Positions 10,109-19,436 of a stretch of DNA of 64,000 nt are shown in pieces. The notes beneath the pieces are model-generated. The model was given only the letters and a program-made list of their open reading frames with translations. It did no database searches and was not told where the DNA came from. Location of the stretch: NCBI RefSeq assembly GCF_023734135.1, contig NZ_AP025730.1:3720001-3784000 (forward strand), in the 5' to 3' direction. The DNA is from Sphaerotilus microaerophilus. Lineage in GTDB: Bacteria > Pseudomonadota > Gammaproteobacteria > Burkholderiales > Burkholderiaceae_C. A program made the position numbers and the translations under genes. The stretch's first letter is position 1, and every line of letters begins with the position of its first letter.

Positions 10109-11092
10109 ATGAGCGAGCCCCGCACCGATTTCGACCCCCGCGACTTCCGCCGCGCACTGGGCATGTTCGCCACCGGCGTGACCATCGTCACCGCCCGGGC
10201 GCAGGATGGCACACCCGTAGGTGTGACCGCCAACAGCTTCAACTCGGTGTCGATCTCCCCGCCGTTGGTGCTGTGGAGCCTGGCCAAGAGCGCCCGCAGC
10301 CTGCCGGTGTTCAGCGGCGCGACGCATTGGAACGTGCACATCCTCTCCGAGCAGCAGGAGACGCTGTCCAACCACTTCGCCCGCGCTGGCGAGGACAAGT
10401 TCGGCGGCCTGTCGCTCGACGACAGCCTGAGCACTGCCCCGCTGCTGCCCGACTGCAGCGCACGCTTCCAGTGCCGCACCATGTTCCAGTACGAGGGCGG
10501 TGACCACGTCATCTTCGTCGGCGAGGTGGTGGACTACGACCGCAGCGAGCGGGCCCCGCTGCTCTACGTCACCGGCGGCTACGCGCTCGCCGCTCGCAAG
10601 GCGGCGGCCGTGTCCACCGAGGCGGCCGCCACACCGAGTTCCGCGCTGTTCTCCGAGGAACTGCTGGGGTACCTGCTGGGGCGGGCGCACTACCAGTTCG
10701 TCGCAGGGTTTCGCGCCACGCTCAACGAACGTGGCCTGAGCGATGCCGACTTCTTCGTGCTCTCCACCCTCAGCGTGCGCGAACCGCTCAGCGCCGAAGA
10801 GATCGCCAGCCACGTGGCCTACACCGCGATCGACGTCGGTGCGGTGCTGCTGCGCTCGCTCTGTGACCGTGGCCTGCTGCGGCTCACCGACACCCCGCAG
10901 CCTGGCTACTCGCTCACGGGCGCCGGGCGCGACGCCATTCTGCACGTGCTGGCAGCGGCGAAGTCGGTAGAGGCTGGCGCCGGCGCGCAGATCGGCGAGA
11001 TGGAGTCGACCATGCTACGCAACCTGCTCAAGCGCCTGATCTCGGCCACCGACCCCGGCCTGCCGAAGCTCTGGACCGCCAGCCAGCCATGA
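10109..11092 (+). CDS. hsaB: Flavin reductase with C-terminal MarR-like domain (HsaB/TesA1)
   Basis: Protein of 327 aa in two parts. Residues 1 to about 165 are a flavin reductase of the HpaC/DIM6-NTAB family, with FATGVTIVTA, GVTANSF and SVSISPPLVLWSL. Residues from about 180 on resemble a MarR winged-helix domain, including LTGAGRDAILHVLAAA. The same architecture is known in the C1 reductase of Acinetobacter 4-hydroxyphenylacetate hydroxylase, where the MarR domain senses substrate and controls FMN reduction. Its job is to feed reduced flavin to HsaA. ATG at 10109 follows GAGGAG. First gene of the rightward hsaB-D-E-G-F operon, divergent from hsaA. Confidence 0.88.
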   Translation: MSEPRTDFDPRDFRRALGMFATGVTIVTARAQDGTPVGVTANSFNSVSISPPLVLWSLAKSARSLPVFSGATHWNVHILSEQQETLSNHFARAGEDKFGGLSLDDSLSTAPLLPDCSARFQCRTMFQYEGGDHVIFVGEVVDYDRSERAPLLYVTGGYALAARKAAAVSTEAAATPSSALFSEELLGYLLGRAHYQFVAGFRATLNERGLSDADFFVLSTLSVREPLSAEEIASHVAYTAIDVGAVLLRSLCDRGLLRLTDTPQPGYSLTGAGRDAILHVLAAAKSVEAGAGAQIGEMESTMLRNLLKRLISATDPGLPKLWTASQP

Positions 11093-11171
11093 CGCGCCCC
11101 GCCGCCGCTGCGCCGTGCGGCAGCCCTTGACCCTCGTCCGCCACCCTCCCCACCACAGACAGACCTTGACC

Positions 11172-12012
11172 ATGGACTCTTCTTCCCCGATCCCCGTGGG
11201 CCATTTTGTCGACATCGGCGAAATTGCTGGCGCCCCACAACGTGTCCACTACCACGACCAGGGCAAAGGCGAGGTCGTCATCTTCCTGCACGGCGCCGGT
11301 GGCGGCGCCAGCGGCTACAGCAACTTCAAGGGCAACTACCCGGTGTTCGCCGAGGCTGGCTTTCGCAGCATCGTGCCCGACCTGCTCGGTTACGGCCTGT
11401 CCAGCAAGACCGAAACGCCCACCGAGTACCACCTCGACTTCTTCGTCTCCGGCGTCAAGGGGCTGGTGGATCAACTGGGGCTGAAGAACGTCACGCTGCT
11501 GGGCAACTCGCTGGGCGGCGCAGTGGCGCTGGGCTACGCTGCAGCATCCGGCCGACGTCAAGCGCCTGATCCTGATGGCGCCGGGTGGCGTCGAGGAGTT
11601 CGAGACCTACATGGCCATGCCCGGCATCGCCAACATGTTCGCTGTCTACCAGTCGGGCAAAACCGGCCCCGAGGCCATGCGCTCGGTGATGGAAAAGCAG
11701 CTCTGGGATCCCTCGCTGCTGACCGACGAGATCATCAACGAGCGCGCGCCGATCGCCGCCACCCAGACCGCCGCCTCGCGCCAGCGCCTGTACGTGCCCA
11801 ACATGACGGCCGACCTGCACAGGCTGCAGTGCCCAGTCTTCGGCTTCTGGGGCGTCAACGACCAGTTCAACCCGGTCGGCGGTGCGATGAAGCTGGTGGA
11901 CAACTGCCCGCAGGCCCGCATCGTGCTGGTCAACCGCTGCGGCCACTGGGTCCAGGTGGAGCATCGCGACATGTTCAACCGCGCCTGCATCGACTTCCTC
12001 AAGAACGGCTGA
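11172..12012 (+). pseudogene. hsaD: HsaD/TesD C-C bond hydrolase, frameshifted
   Basis: Alpha/beta-hydrolase of the meta-cleavage product hydrolase family, interrupted by a frameshift. From the ATG at 11172 the frame encodes the oxyanion motif HGAGGG and nucleophile LGNSLGG. At about 11538 the reading frame is lost: GGC TAC, then a single G, then CTG CAG CAT in another frame. This fits loss of two bases from an alanine codon (or one extra base). The second frame continues to 12012 with the acid Asp in GVNDQF and the catalytic His in CGHWVQ. Without repair the protein lacks Asp and His of the triad. HsaD would cleave 4,9-DSHA to HIP and a dienoate. It may be a sequencing error, since neighbours are intact. 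Confidence 0.85.
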
Positions 12013-12019
12013 CACCGGC

Positions 12020-12811
12020 ATGGACGCTGCACTGATCCAACAACTCGGTGAGGAACTGTTCGATGCGCTGCGCGCACGCCGCACCCTCGCGCCGCTGACC
12101 GAGCGCCACCCTGGCATCACCATCGGCGACGCTTATCGAATCTCGCTGCGCTTTCTGGCCTGCCGGGAGGCGCAGGGTGAGCGGGTGATCGGCAAGAAGA
12201 TCGGTGTCACCTCCAAGCCGGTGCAGGACATGCTGGGCGTGTTCCAGCCCGACTTCGGCTTTCTCACCGATGCGATGCATGTGGACGACGGCGCCACCGT
12301 CTCGCTGAGCGGCTCGGGCCTGATCCAGCCGCGCGCCGAAGGCGAGATCGCCTTCATGCTCAAGTCTGACCTGCAGGGCCCGGGCGTCACGCGCGCGGAC
12401 GTGCTCGCCGCCACCGCCTGGGTGGCACCCTGCTTCGAGATCGTCGACTCGCGCATCGACAACTGGAAGATCCGCATCCAGGACACAGTGGCCGACAACG
12501 CCTCCTGCGGCGTCTTCGTGATCGGCGCGAAACACACCGACCCGCGCGCGCTGGATCTGGCGGCCGCCTCCATGCAGATGTCGAAGAACGGGGCACCCGC
12601 CGGCGCAGGCCTGGGCTCGGCCGTGCAGGGGCACCCAGCAGAAGCCGTCGCCTGGCTCGCCAATACCCTGGGCGCCTTAGGCATTCCCTTCAAGGCGGGC
12701 GAAATCATCCTGTCCGGATCCTTGGCACCGCTGGTGCCGGCTGTGGCCGGCGACCGCTTCACGATGCAGATCGGGGGCCTGGGTGGCTGCTCGATCGCCT
12801 TCAGCGAGTGA
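12020..12811 (+). CDS. hsaE: 2-hydroxypenta/hexa-2,4-dienoate hydratase
   Basis: Hydratase of 263 aa in the 2-keto-4-pentenoate hydratase/FAH superfamily, corresponding to HsaE/TesE. Recognisable are [26 protein letters not shown] and the closing [15 protein letters not shown]. It adds water to the C6 dienoate released by HsaD, giving a 4-hydroxy-2-oxoacid for the aldolase HsaF. It starts 7 bases after the hsaD stop and ends just before hsaG in the same operon. Confidence 0.93.
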   Translation: MDAALIQQLGEELFDALRARRTLAPLTERHPGITIGDAYRISLRFLACREAQGERVIGKKIGVTSKPVQDMLGVFQPDFGFLTDAMHVDDGATVSLSGSGLIQPRAEGEIAFMLKSDLQGPGVTRADVLAATAWVAPCFEIVDSRIDNWKIRIQDTVADNASCGVFVIGAKHTDPRALDLAAASMQMSKNGAPAGAGLGSAVQGHPAEAVAWLANTLGALGIPFKAGEIILSGSLAPLVPAVAGDRFTMQIGGLGGCSIAFSE

Positions 12812-12819
12812 GACTAGAC

Positions 12820-13764
12820 ATGAACCAGAACAAAATCAAGTGCGCCCTGATCGGTCCCGGCAACATCGGCACCGACCTGCTGGCCAAGCTCCAGCGCAGC
12901 CCGGTGCTGGAGCCGGTGTGGATGGTGGGCATCGACCCCGAATCCGACGGCCTCAAGCGTGCCCGCGAGATGGGCATCAAGACCACCGCCGAGGGGGTGG
13001 ACGGCCTGGTGCCGCACATGAAGGCCGACGGCGTGCAGATCGTCTTCGACGCCACCAGCGCCTACGTGCACGCCGACAACTCGCGCAAGGTCAACGCCGA
13101 AGGTGCGCTGATGATCGACCTCACGCCCGCGGCCATCGGCCCGTACTGCGTCCCGCCCGTGAACCTGGCCGAACACGTCGGCAAGGGTGAGATGAACGTC
13201 AACATGGTCACCTGCGGCGGCCAGGCCACCATCCCGATGGTTGCTGCGGTCAGCCGCGTGCAGCCCGTGGCCTACGGCGAGATCGTCGCCACCGTGTCCA
13301 GCCGCTCGGTCGGCCCCGGCACCCGCAAGAACATCGACGAATTCACCCGCACCACCGCGGGCGCGGTCGAGCGTGTGGGCGGTGCGAAGAAGGGCAAGGC
13401 CATCATCATCATCAACCCGGCCGAGCCGCCGCTGATCATGCGCGACACGGTGCACTGCCTGATTGATCCCGCTGCAGGTGAGGTCAACCGCGAAGGCATC
13501 ACCGAAAGCATCCACGCCATGATCCGCGAGGTGCAGAAGTACGTGCCGGGCTACAAGCTGGTCAACGGACCGGTCTTCGACGGCCAGCGCGTGAGCGTCT
13601 ACATGGAGGTCGAAGGCCTGGGCGACTACCTGCCCAAGTACGCCGGCAACCTGGACATCATGACGGCCGCCGCCGCGCGCACCGCCGAGATGTTCGCCGA
13701 GGAAATCCTCGCCGGGCGCCTCACCCTGCAACCCGTGGCCGCCACCGCCGCAAACGCAGCCTGA
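12820..13764 (+). CDS. hsaG: Acetaldehyde/propanal dehydrogenase (acylating)
   Basis: CoA-acylating aldehyde dehydrogenase of 314 aa (HsaG/TesF/BphJ family). The NAD fold shows [13 protein letters not shown] near the N terminus. The catalytic cysteine lies in [24 protein letters not shown] and INPAEPP are family blocks. It converts the aldehyde channelled from the HsaF aldolase to acyl-CoA. ATG at 12820 gives the family N terminus [12 protein letters not shown]; a GTG at 12808 overlapping the hsaE stop is the alternative. Confidence 0.95.
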   Translation: MNQNKIKCALIGPGNIGTDLLAKLQRSPVLEPVWMVGIDPESDGLKRAREMGIKTTAEGVDGLVPHMKADGVQIVFDATSAYVHADNSRKVNAEGALMIDLTPAAIGPYCVPPVNLAEHVGKGEMNVNMVTCGGQATIPMVAAVSRVQPVAYGEIVATVSSRSVGPGTRKNIDEFTRTTAGAVERVGGAKKGKAIIIINPAEPPLIMRDTVHCLIDPAAGEVNREGITESIHAMIREVQKYVPGYKLVNGPVFDGQRVSVYMEVEGLGDYLPKYAGNLDIMTAAAARTAEMFAEEILAGRLTLQPVAATAANAA

Positions 13765-13778
13765 GCCGGGAGAACACC

Positions 13779-14813
13779 ATGGAACTGAACGGCAAGAAGA
13801 TCACCCTGCACGACATGACCCTGCGCGACGGGATGCACCCCAAGCGCCACCTCATGTCGCTCGACCAGATGAAGTCCATCGCCCAGGGCCTGGACGCCGC
13901 GGGCGTGCCGCTGATCGAGGTCACCCACGGCGACGGCCTGGGCGGCAGCAGCGTCAACTACGGCTTCCCGGCGCACACCGACGAGGAGTACCTCGGCGCC
14001 GTCATCCCGCTGATGAAGCAGGCCAAGGTCAGCGCCCTGCTGCTGCCGGGCATCGGCACCGTCGACCACCTGAAGATGGCGCACGGCCTGGGTGTGCACA
14101 CCATCCGCGTGGCCACCCACTGCACCGAGGCGGACGTCAGCGAGCAGCACATCACCATGGCCCGCAAGATGGACATGGACACCGTGGGCTTCCTGATGAT
14201 GGCCCACATGGCCAGCCCGGAGAAGCTCGTCAGCCAGGCCAGGCTGATGGAAAGCTACGGCGCCAACTGCATCTACGTCACCGACTCGGCCGGCTACCTG
14301 CTGCCCGATGGCGTGAAGGAGCGACTGAGCGCGGTGCGCGAGGCCCTGAAGCCGGAGACGGAGCTGGGCTTCCACGGCCACCACAACCTGGCGATGGGCG
14401 TGGCCAACAGCATCGCGGCGATCGAGTGCGGCGCCACCCGCATCGACGCCGCCGCAGCAGGCCTCGGAGCCGGTGCCGGCAACACGCCGATGGAAGTGCT
14501 GGTCGCGGTGCTGGACCGCATGGGTGCCAACACCGGCGTGGACGTCTGGAAGATCCAGGACGTGGCCGAGGACCTGGTCTTCCCGATCATGGACTTCCCG
14601 ATCCGCATCGACCGCGACGCGCTGACGCTGGGCTACGCGGGCGTGTACGGATCCTTCCTGCTGTTCGCCAAGCGTGCCGGTGCCAAGTACGGCATCCCGG
14701 CGCGCGACATCCTGGTGGAACTCGGCCGCAAGAAGATGGTGGGCGGTCAGGAAGACATGATCGAAGACACCGCGATGACGATGGCGCGTGAGCGTGGGTT
14801 GAAGATCGACTGA
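13779..14813 (+). CDS. hsaF: 4-hydroxy-2-oxovalerate/oxohexanoate aldolase
   Basis: Class II aldolase of 344 aa (HsaF/TesG/BphI, DmpG-like). [11 protein letters not shown] near the N terminus holds the metal-binding Asp and a catalytic His. [10 protein letters not shown] holds the metal histidines. The C-terminal helical domain that binds the partner dehydrogenase is present. It splits the 4-hydroxy-2-oxoacid to pyruvate and an aldehyde, which tunnels to HsaG encoded 14 bases upstream. Last gene of the A-ring operon; its stop faces the convergent MFS gene. Confidence 0.95.
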   Translation: MELNGKKITLHDMTLRDGMHPKRHLMSLDQMKSIAQGLDAAGVPLIEVTHGDGLGGSSVNYGFPAHTDEEYLGAVIPLMKQAKVSALLLPGIGTVDHLKMAHGLGVHTIRVATHCTEADVSEQHITMARKMDMDTVGFLMMAHMASPEKLVSQARLMESYGANCIYVTDSAGYLLPDGVKERLSAVREALKPETELGFHGHHNLAMGVANSIAAIECGATRIDAAAAGLGAGAGNTPMEVLVAVLDRMGANTGVDVWKIQDVAEDLVFPIMDFPIRIDRDALTLGYAGVYGSFLLFAKRAGAKYGIPARDILVELGRKKMVGGQEDMIEDTAMTMARERGLKID

Positions 14814-14825
14814 CGACTGCAGGAA

Positions 14826-14843
14826 GGCGGCCGGTGGGCCGCC
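14826..14843. terminator. GC-rich hairpin between convergent genes
   Basis: An inverted repeat, GGCGGCC-ggt-GGGCCGCC, lies between the converging hsaF and MFS genes. No T-run follows on either side, so it could attenuate transcription but is not a classical intrinsic terminator. Confidence 0.3.
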
Positions 14844-14856
14844 GAGCGGCAGCTTG

Positions 14857-16011
14857 TCAGGCTCTGCGTGCGCGCACGAGTGCCGCCAGCCAGGGCGTCA
14901 GCGCTGAAAGAAGTGCCAATGCCAGCAGCGGCAGGAAGCTGCCGCCCGCGACGATCTGGCCAGCCAGCGCCGGCCCCACCATCGCACTGGACGCAAAGGC
15001 CGCCGGCACCAGCAGGATGGCCCGCCCGCTCGGATCCCGGCGGGCAATGTCGGCCGTCTGCAGGACGCAGCCGCAGGTAAAGGCGAACTCCCATATCCAA
15101 GCCCCCAGCGCGAAGGGCAGGAAGCTGCCGGCTGCCGCGAGCAGTGCCAGGCCGGCAAGGATGCCCAGCAGCACGAGGCCATGGGCTGTCCGGCCGGCCA
15201 GGCGGTCACCGAAGATCGCCACGGCAAAGGCCGCCACGCCCCCGAGCAGTTTGAGGACGGCAAACACCAGGCCCATTTCGGCCGGCGCGATCGTCAGGGC
15301 CGCACCGATGCGCTCGAGGAAGGCCCACAGGCCGATGTTGCCGACCAGGAAGAGGAAGAACACCAGCAGCGCCGCAGCGGCCGGCCAGGGTATCGCCTGC
15401 CGCCCCGTCGGTACGGCTACCGCGCGTGCTGACAGGTCACCGGTCCATGCCCGACGGGGCACCCAGAACGCCGAAAGGCCGAGCACAGCCACCACGGCGG
15501 CCAACGTCCAGGCCGCGCCGGGGTAACGCCAATGGGCGATCACCAGCGGCGGCAGGGCGAACAGCACGGCCGCCGTCACGGCTAACTCGACGCCCTGGCG
15601 CACCCCGAAGGCCCGCACCTTGTTGGGCAGGTCCGCGAGGATGCGCATGCCCAGGCAGGTCATCGTCGACGCAAAGAAGCCGATCAGCACCCACACGGCA
15701 TACAGCCAATGCAACTCGCTCACCACCGAGCTGAGAGCGAACGAGCCCGCCGTGCCAACCGCGCTGACCAGGGTCAGCCAGCGCCAGTCCAACCGGTTCA
15801 TCCACAGCGGTGCACCCAGGGTACCGACCAGGTAGCCGGCAAAGCAGATCGAGCCCAGCAAGCCGACGGCCTGTGGCGCCAACCCGAAGCTATCGGCCAG
15901 GCTGCCCAGCATCACCGGCAATGCGTTGAACGGAAGCCCACCGATGGTGGAGGCCAGGCTGGCCGCCAGCATGAAGCCGATCAAGGTGCGGTCACGCAGC
16001 ACAGCGGTCAA
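14857..16011 (-). CDS. MFS transporter
   Basis: Integral membrane protein of 384 aa with about 12 hydrophobic segments and the major-facilitator pattern, including DRLAGR in an intracellular loop of the second half. It is distant from the two MFS proteins at 54685-57287. The start is a TTG at 16011 preceded by GGGAGG; a GTG nine bases on is an alternative. It follows the DUF35-MaoC gene by 18 bases and is the last gene of the leftward unit that begins at 18188. A steroid or side-chain intermediate is a plausible substrate by context only. Confidence 0.8.
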   Translation of the reverse strand: MTAVLRDRTLIGFMLAASLASTIGGLPFNALPVMLGSLADSFGLAPQAVGLLGSICFAGYLVGTLGAPLWMNRLDWRWLTLVSAVGTAGSFALSSVVSELHWLYAVWVLIGFFASTMTCLGMRILADLPNKVRAFGVRQGVELAVTAAVLFALPPLVIAHWRYPGAAWTLAAVVAVLGLSAFWVPRRAWTGDLSARAVAVPTGRQAIPWPAAAALLVFFLFLVGNIGLWAFLERIGAALTIAPAEMGLVFAVLKLLGGVAAFAVAIFGDRLAGRTAHGLVLLGILAGLALLAAAGSFLPFALGAWIWEFAFTCGCVLQTADIARRDPSGRAILLVPAAFASSAMVGPALAGQIVAGGSFLPLLALALLSALTPWLAALVRARRA

Positions 16012-16029
16012 GGCGGGCCTCCCAGGCAG

Positions 16030-16974
16030 TCACATGTAAAGCATCACCAGGTCGTTGATCACCGACGGGCGGTCCTGGCCGACGACATGGACGTTGATCT
16101 CCAACGTGACCTGCACACCGCTCTTCAACTGCTCCACCGACTTGACTCGGCAGCGGCCGTGGATGCTGCAACCCGAGGGCACGATGGCCGGAAAGCGCAG
16201 GCGGTCGGACCCGTAGTTGACGATGTTGACGAAGTCCACCACCTCGTAGTCCATCGGCATCTTCAGCCGGCTCACCAGCACCTGCACCAGTGCACCATGG
16301 GCGATGGGGGTGCCGAAAGGGCTCTCGCGCTTGCAGCGCTCCGGGTCGGTATGGATCCAGTAGTCGTCGCCGCTCAGGGCCGCGAACTGGTTAATGATCT
16401 CCTGCGTCACCTCGAAGGCGTTGGACCAGCCCGTGAACTCCTCGGAGACCAACGACTTCATTGCCGCGATGTCCTTGCAGCTGATCCTGCGCTTCGGTTT
16501 TTCCTCGACCCCCGGTGCCGGCACTGCAGCGGGAGCGGCCTCCCCAGCGATCACGCCAGGATGCGCCGACTCCACCGGCGTGTAGCGCAACAGCGTGACC
16601 TCGCCGGGCCGATCGTCGAAGACCGGGCGCAGGCGCTGGCCGACCCTGACGTCCGCCGGATCCACACCGACCAGCGTGGTGTTGAGGTGCACGCCCTCGT
16701 CGAGCTCGACGACCGCCAGCAGCTGCGGCATCTCGTCGGTGAACTCAGGGAGTGTGGGCACGCGGCCGACCGTGAAGGTGTAGAGCCGGCCCTCTCCGGA
16801 CACGCGGCGCCAGATCAGCTGGCGCGAGCCGCAGGTCGGGCAGTGGGTGCGCGGGAAGAACAGCCAGTGGCCGTGTTCGCACTGCTGCAGGCGCACCTCG
16901 TGGTCCCGCAGTCCATCCCAGTAGGGCTGGGAAATCGATGTCGGATGGGGCAGCGGCTTGTTCCAGGCCATCAT
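16030..16974 (-). CDS. DUF35 (OB-fold/zinc) - MaoC dehydratase fusion
   Basis: Fusion of 314 aa. Residues about 25-145 are a DUF35 domain with a zinc-ribbon pair in FFPRTHCPTCGS and an OB-fold. Residues about 170-314 are a MaoC-like hot-dog domain, with FAALSGDDYWIHTDPE corresponding to the hydratase-2 Asp/His motif and GTPIAHGALV after it. DUF35 partners stabilise thiolase-fold steroid aldolases (Ltp2-ChsH2). The gene overlaps the thiolase-like gene by four bases, consistent with a complex. The domain order is the reverse of the ChsH2-like protein at 39019. I infer a hydratase/aldolase scaffold for one stage of side-chain shortening. Confidence 0.85.
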   Translation of the reverse strand: MMAWNKPLPHPTSISQPYWDGLRDHEVRLQQCEHGHWLFFPRTHCPTCGSRQLIWRRVSGEGRLYTFTVGRVPTLPEFTDEMPQLLAVVELDEGVHLNTTLVGVDPADVRVGQRLRPVFDDRPGEVTLLRYTPVESAHPGVIAGEAAPAAVPAPGVEEKPKRRISCKDIAAMKSLVSEEFTGWSNAFEVTQEIINQFAALSGDDYWIHTDPERCKRESPFGTPIAHGALVQVLVSRLKMPMDYEVVDFVNIVNYGSDRLRFPAIVPSGCSIHGRCRVKSVEQLKSGVQVTLEINVHVVGQDRPSVINDLVMLYM

Positions 16975-18188
16975 TGGTCTCCCCGCAGGACCAGTGCGCC
17001 CTGCTCGCTCATCACACCGCCCGTACCGGACACGTAGGCCAGATCGTGCCGAGCCAGCTGTCGCTCGCCCGCACGGCCCTGGATCTGCTGCATCGCCTCG
17101 ATCACCTGGGTCATGCCGCCAGCGCTGCCGGGCTGTCCGAAGCTCAACTGACCACCGTGGGTGTTCATGGGGAAGTTGCCCTGGAAGGTGAAGTCGTGCT
17201 CGCGCAGGAAGCGCATGCCCTCGCCTTTGGCGCAGAAGCCCGCGTCCTCCAGCGTCAGCAGCACCGTGATCGTGTAGCAGTCGTAGATCTGCGCCATGTG
17301 CATGTCGGCAGGCTTGAGGCCGGCCATCGCAAAGGCCTTGCGCGAGGCCGGGCCGATGGGCATGGCCAGCATGTCGTGCGCATAGGTGGGCGACTTGCTG
17401 TGCACATGCTCGCCGCAGCCTGCCACCAGCACCGGGCGGTGCCGCAGACTCCGTGCCTTGTCGGCGCGGGTGACGATCATGGCGCCGCCACCGGCCACCG
17501 GCATCACGATCTCCAGCATGCGCAGCGGATCGGCCACCATGCGCGAGTTCAGCACGTCGTCAACGGTGATCGGCTGGCCGTAGAACATCGCGCCGGGGTT
17601 GTGGCAGGCGTTGAAGCGCTGGTCGACGCAGATGCGCGCCATCGCTGCGACGTCATAGCCGTGCTGGGCCGCATAACGCTGCGCGATCATCGCGTAACCG
17701 GTGTTCTGGGCCATGTGGCCGTAAGGAAGATCCATCTCCGCTTCGGGCGCACCGAAGCGGGTGCTGTGGCCGCCGAAGCGGCTCGAGCGCATCACCTCCA
17801 TGGCATGGTCGTCGTGCGGCGACATCGGCGCCATGCGCGAGGGGATCACGCACAGCACGGTGTCGCACAGGCCCAGCTCGATGGCCGCGGCGGCGCGCCA
17901 GACCATGCCCACGGAGCTCGCGCCCCCCAGGTCGATGACCTCGGCAAAGTTCAGCGGCACACCCAGGTACTCGCCCACCATCGCGGGCACAAAGCTGCTG
18001 GCCTCGTGGAAGTAGGCACCGCTGGTGATGAGCCCGTCGACGTCACGCAGCGTCATTCCGGCGTCGTCCAGCGCCTGAGTCGCCAAGTCGGCGATCTGTT
18101 CCAGATGGAACATGCGCGGCGCGCTCATGTACTTCTCTGGCTTGTACTGTGCCGCGCCCACCAGCGCGGCCCGTCCTTGCAGTCCCAT
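16971..18188 (-). CDS. Thiolase-like steroid side-chain aldolase (SCP2/Ltp2 family)
   Basis: Thiolase-fold protein of 405 aa of the SCP-x/lipid-transfer subgroup. Blocks include GLITSGAYF, GGASSVGM, the C-terminal NTHGGQLSFGQPGSAGG and YVSGTGGVM. A canonical thiolase nucleophile block is not evident, as in Ltp2/Sal aldolases that carry out retro-aldol cleavage of beta-hydroxyacyl-CoA steroids. Its four-base overlap with the DUF35-MaoC gene supports a two-component enzyme. It may be the Sal1-type aldolase acting on a C5 side chain, with the aldehyde going to the dehydrogenase at 50034. The ATG at 18188 has GGAGAAGG upstream; the leader from the operator at 18244 is short. Confidence 0.85.
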   Translation of the reverse strand: MGLQGRAALVGAAQYKPEKYMSAPRMFHLEQIADLATQALDDAGMTLRDVDGLITSGAYFHEASSFVPAMVGEYLGVPLNFAEVIDLGGASSVGMVWRAAAAIELGLCDTVLCVIPSRMAPMSPHDDHAMEVMRSSRFGGHSTRFGAPEAEMDLPYGHMAQNTGYAMIAQRYAAQHGYDVAAMARICVDQRFNACHNPGAMFYGQPITVDDVLNSRMVADPLRMLEIVMPVAGGGAMIVTRADKARSLRHRPVLVAGCGEHVHSKSPTYAHDMLAMPIGPASRKAFAMAGLKPADMHMAQIYDCYTITVLLTLEDAGFCAKGEGMRFLREHDFTFQGNFPMNTHGGQLSFGQPGSAGGMTQVIEAMQQIQGRAGERQLARHDLAYVSGTGGVMSEQGALVLRGDQ

Positions 18189-18216
18189 GGGTTCCTTCTC
18201 CAATGTCCGACGACCC

Positions 18217-18263
18217 CATTCTGGGCAGGACCACCGGCCACACCATCGTCCGAGCAGACTAAG
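18217..18263 (-). promoter_or_regulatory. Operator-promoter upstream of the 18188 aldolase unit
   Basis: CATCGTCC-GAGC-AGACTAAG occupies 18244-18263. Leftward, GGACGATG is followed after 21 bases by AGAATG (18217-18222 on the complement), giving a predicted start about 20 bases before the aldolase ATG. It lies 72 bp from a second, oppositely directed site (18336-18355). Confidence 0.65.
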
Positions 18264-18335
18264 GCTGCTTCGACCGCGGATACATCCTGCCCCGGGAGGG
18301 TCGGCCCACTGGGGTTTGCCCGTAGTCGTGTCCTT

Positions 18336-18381
18336 CTTCGTCCTTTCGGACGATGCCCCGGCCACCCACTGACGAAGAATG
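18336..18381 (+). promoter_or_regulatory. Operator-promoter upstream of the YCF48-RND unit
   Basis: CTTCGTCC-TTTC-GGACGATG occupies 18336-18355. Rightward, a -10-like AGAATG follows after exactly 20 bases (18376-18381). The predicted transcript begins near 18388, about 45 bases before the TTG start at 18432. It mirrors the leftward site at 18244. Confidence 0.65.
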
Positions 18382-18431
18382 CCTGCCATGCTGCCCGACC
18401 CTGCGGGCCGCGCGTTCCGAAGGAGACAACC

Positions 18432-19436
18432 TTGCGAACCCCGATCGGCCTGGCCATGGCGGCCGTCGTTGCCCTGGCCGCGGCCCAGGCCTTCGCGCCC
18501 CGCGAGACCCCCCCCCTGGCCGCCTCACGCCTGCCCGTGGAGCGAATGCATATGAACACCCTCGTCGCCACGAAGGCGGGACTGGTCACGGCCGGCGAGC
18601 TCGGCCACCTGCTGGTGTCCTCGAACCAGGGCGGCAGCTGGCAGCGAGCCAGCGTCGACCAGGACCGCAAAGCCCTGCTTAACCAGGTCGCATTCGCCGC
18701 GGACGGGATGACTGGTATGGCCGTAGGCCACGAAGGCTGGATCCTGCGCAGCAGCGATGGAGGCTGGAGCTGGAGCGAAGCTGCCTTCGACGCGAAGAAC
18801 GGCGAACCGCTCATGAGCGTGGCGAAACTGCCCACGGGCCGCTGGATTGCTGTCGGGGCCTTCGGGCGCGCGCTGCAGTCTGAAGACGGCGGCCGGACCT
18901 GGTCGCCGCTGCACCTGCCAGAAGCCGGCGTCGAGGACAAGCACCTCAATCGCATCGTCGGCAGCCCGGATGGGCAGCGCTGGCTCATCGTCGGCGAGCG
19001 CGGCCTGGTGCTGCGCTCCAATGACCAGGGCACCACCTGGGCGGTGGTCGAGCCGTTCTACAACGGTTCTTTCTACAACGCGGTGGCGCTGCGCAGCGGC
19101 GGCTGGCTGGTCTACGGCATGCGCGGACACATCTACCGTGCTGCCTCGGAGATGGCGGCCTGGCAGCGTGTCGAAGTGGGCGCGCCGGTGTCCTTCTTCA
19201 GCCATGCGCAGACCGGTGACGGCGCCCTGCACCTTGTCGGCCAGGGTGGCATGGTGGCCACCAGTCGTGACGACGGCGCCAGCTTCGCCCTGGCGCGCAC
19301 GGGCGGTCGCGCCACGCTGACCGACCTGCACCTGCAACCCGACGGCCGAGGTTGGCTGACCAGCGACGCCGGAATCAAGCCCTACCCACCCGTGCCGCCC
19401 AACGCCGGTCTGAGTACGCCAGGAACCGCCCGATGA
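18432..19436 (+). CDS. YCF48-like beta-propeller protein, exported
   Basis: Protein of 334 aa with an N-terminal signal-like hydrophobic stretch (residues about 5-22), then repeated propeller blades with Asp-box-like motifs such as SSDGGWSW, SEDGGRTWS, SNDQGTTW and SRDDGASF. This is the YCF48/photosystem II assembly-factor type of propeller that in heterotrophs is often encoded beside an RND/MMPL pump. TTG at 18432 is preceded by AGGAG at good spacing. The stop overlaps the RND start by four bases (ATGA), implying a shared function, probably as a periplasmic partner of the pump. Exact role unknown. Confidence 0.85.
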   Translation: MRTPIGLAMAAVVALAAAQAFAPRETPPLAASRLPVERMHMNTLVATKAGLVTAGELGHLLVSSNQGGSWQRASVDQDRKALLNQVAFAADGMTGMAVGHEGWILRSSDGGWSWSEAAFDAKNGEPLMSVAKLPTGRWIAVGAFGRALQSEDGGRTWSPLHLPEAGVEDKHLNRIVGSPDGQRWLIVGERGLVLRSNDQGTTWAVVEPFYNGSFYNAVALRSGGWLVYGMRGHIYRAASEMAAWQRVEVGAPVSFFSHAQTGDGALHLVGQGGMVATSRDDGASFALARTGGRATLTDLHLQPDGRGWLTSDAGIKPYPPVPPNAGLSTPGTAR

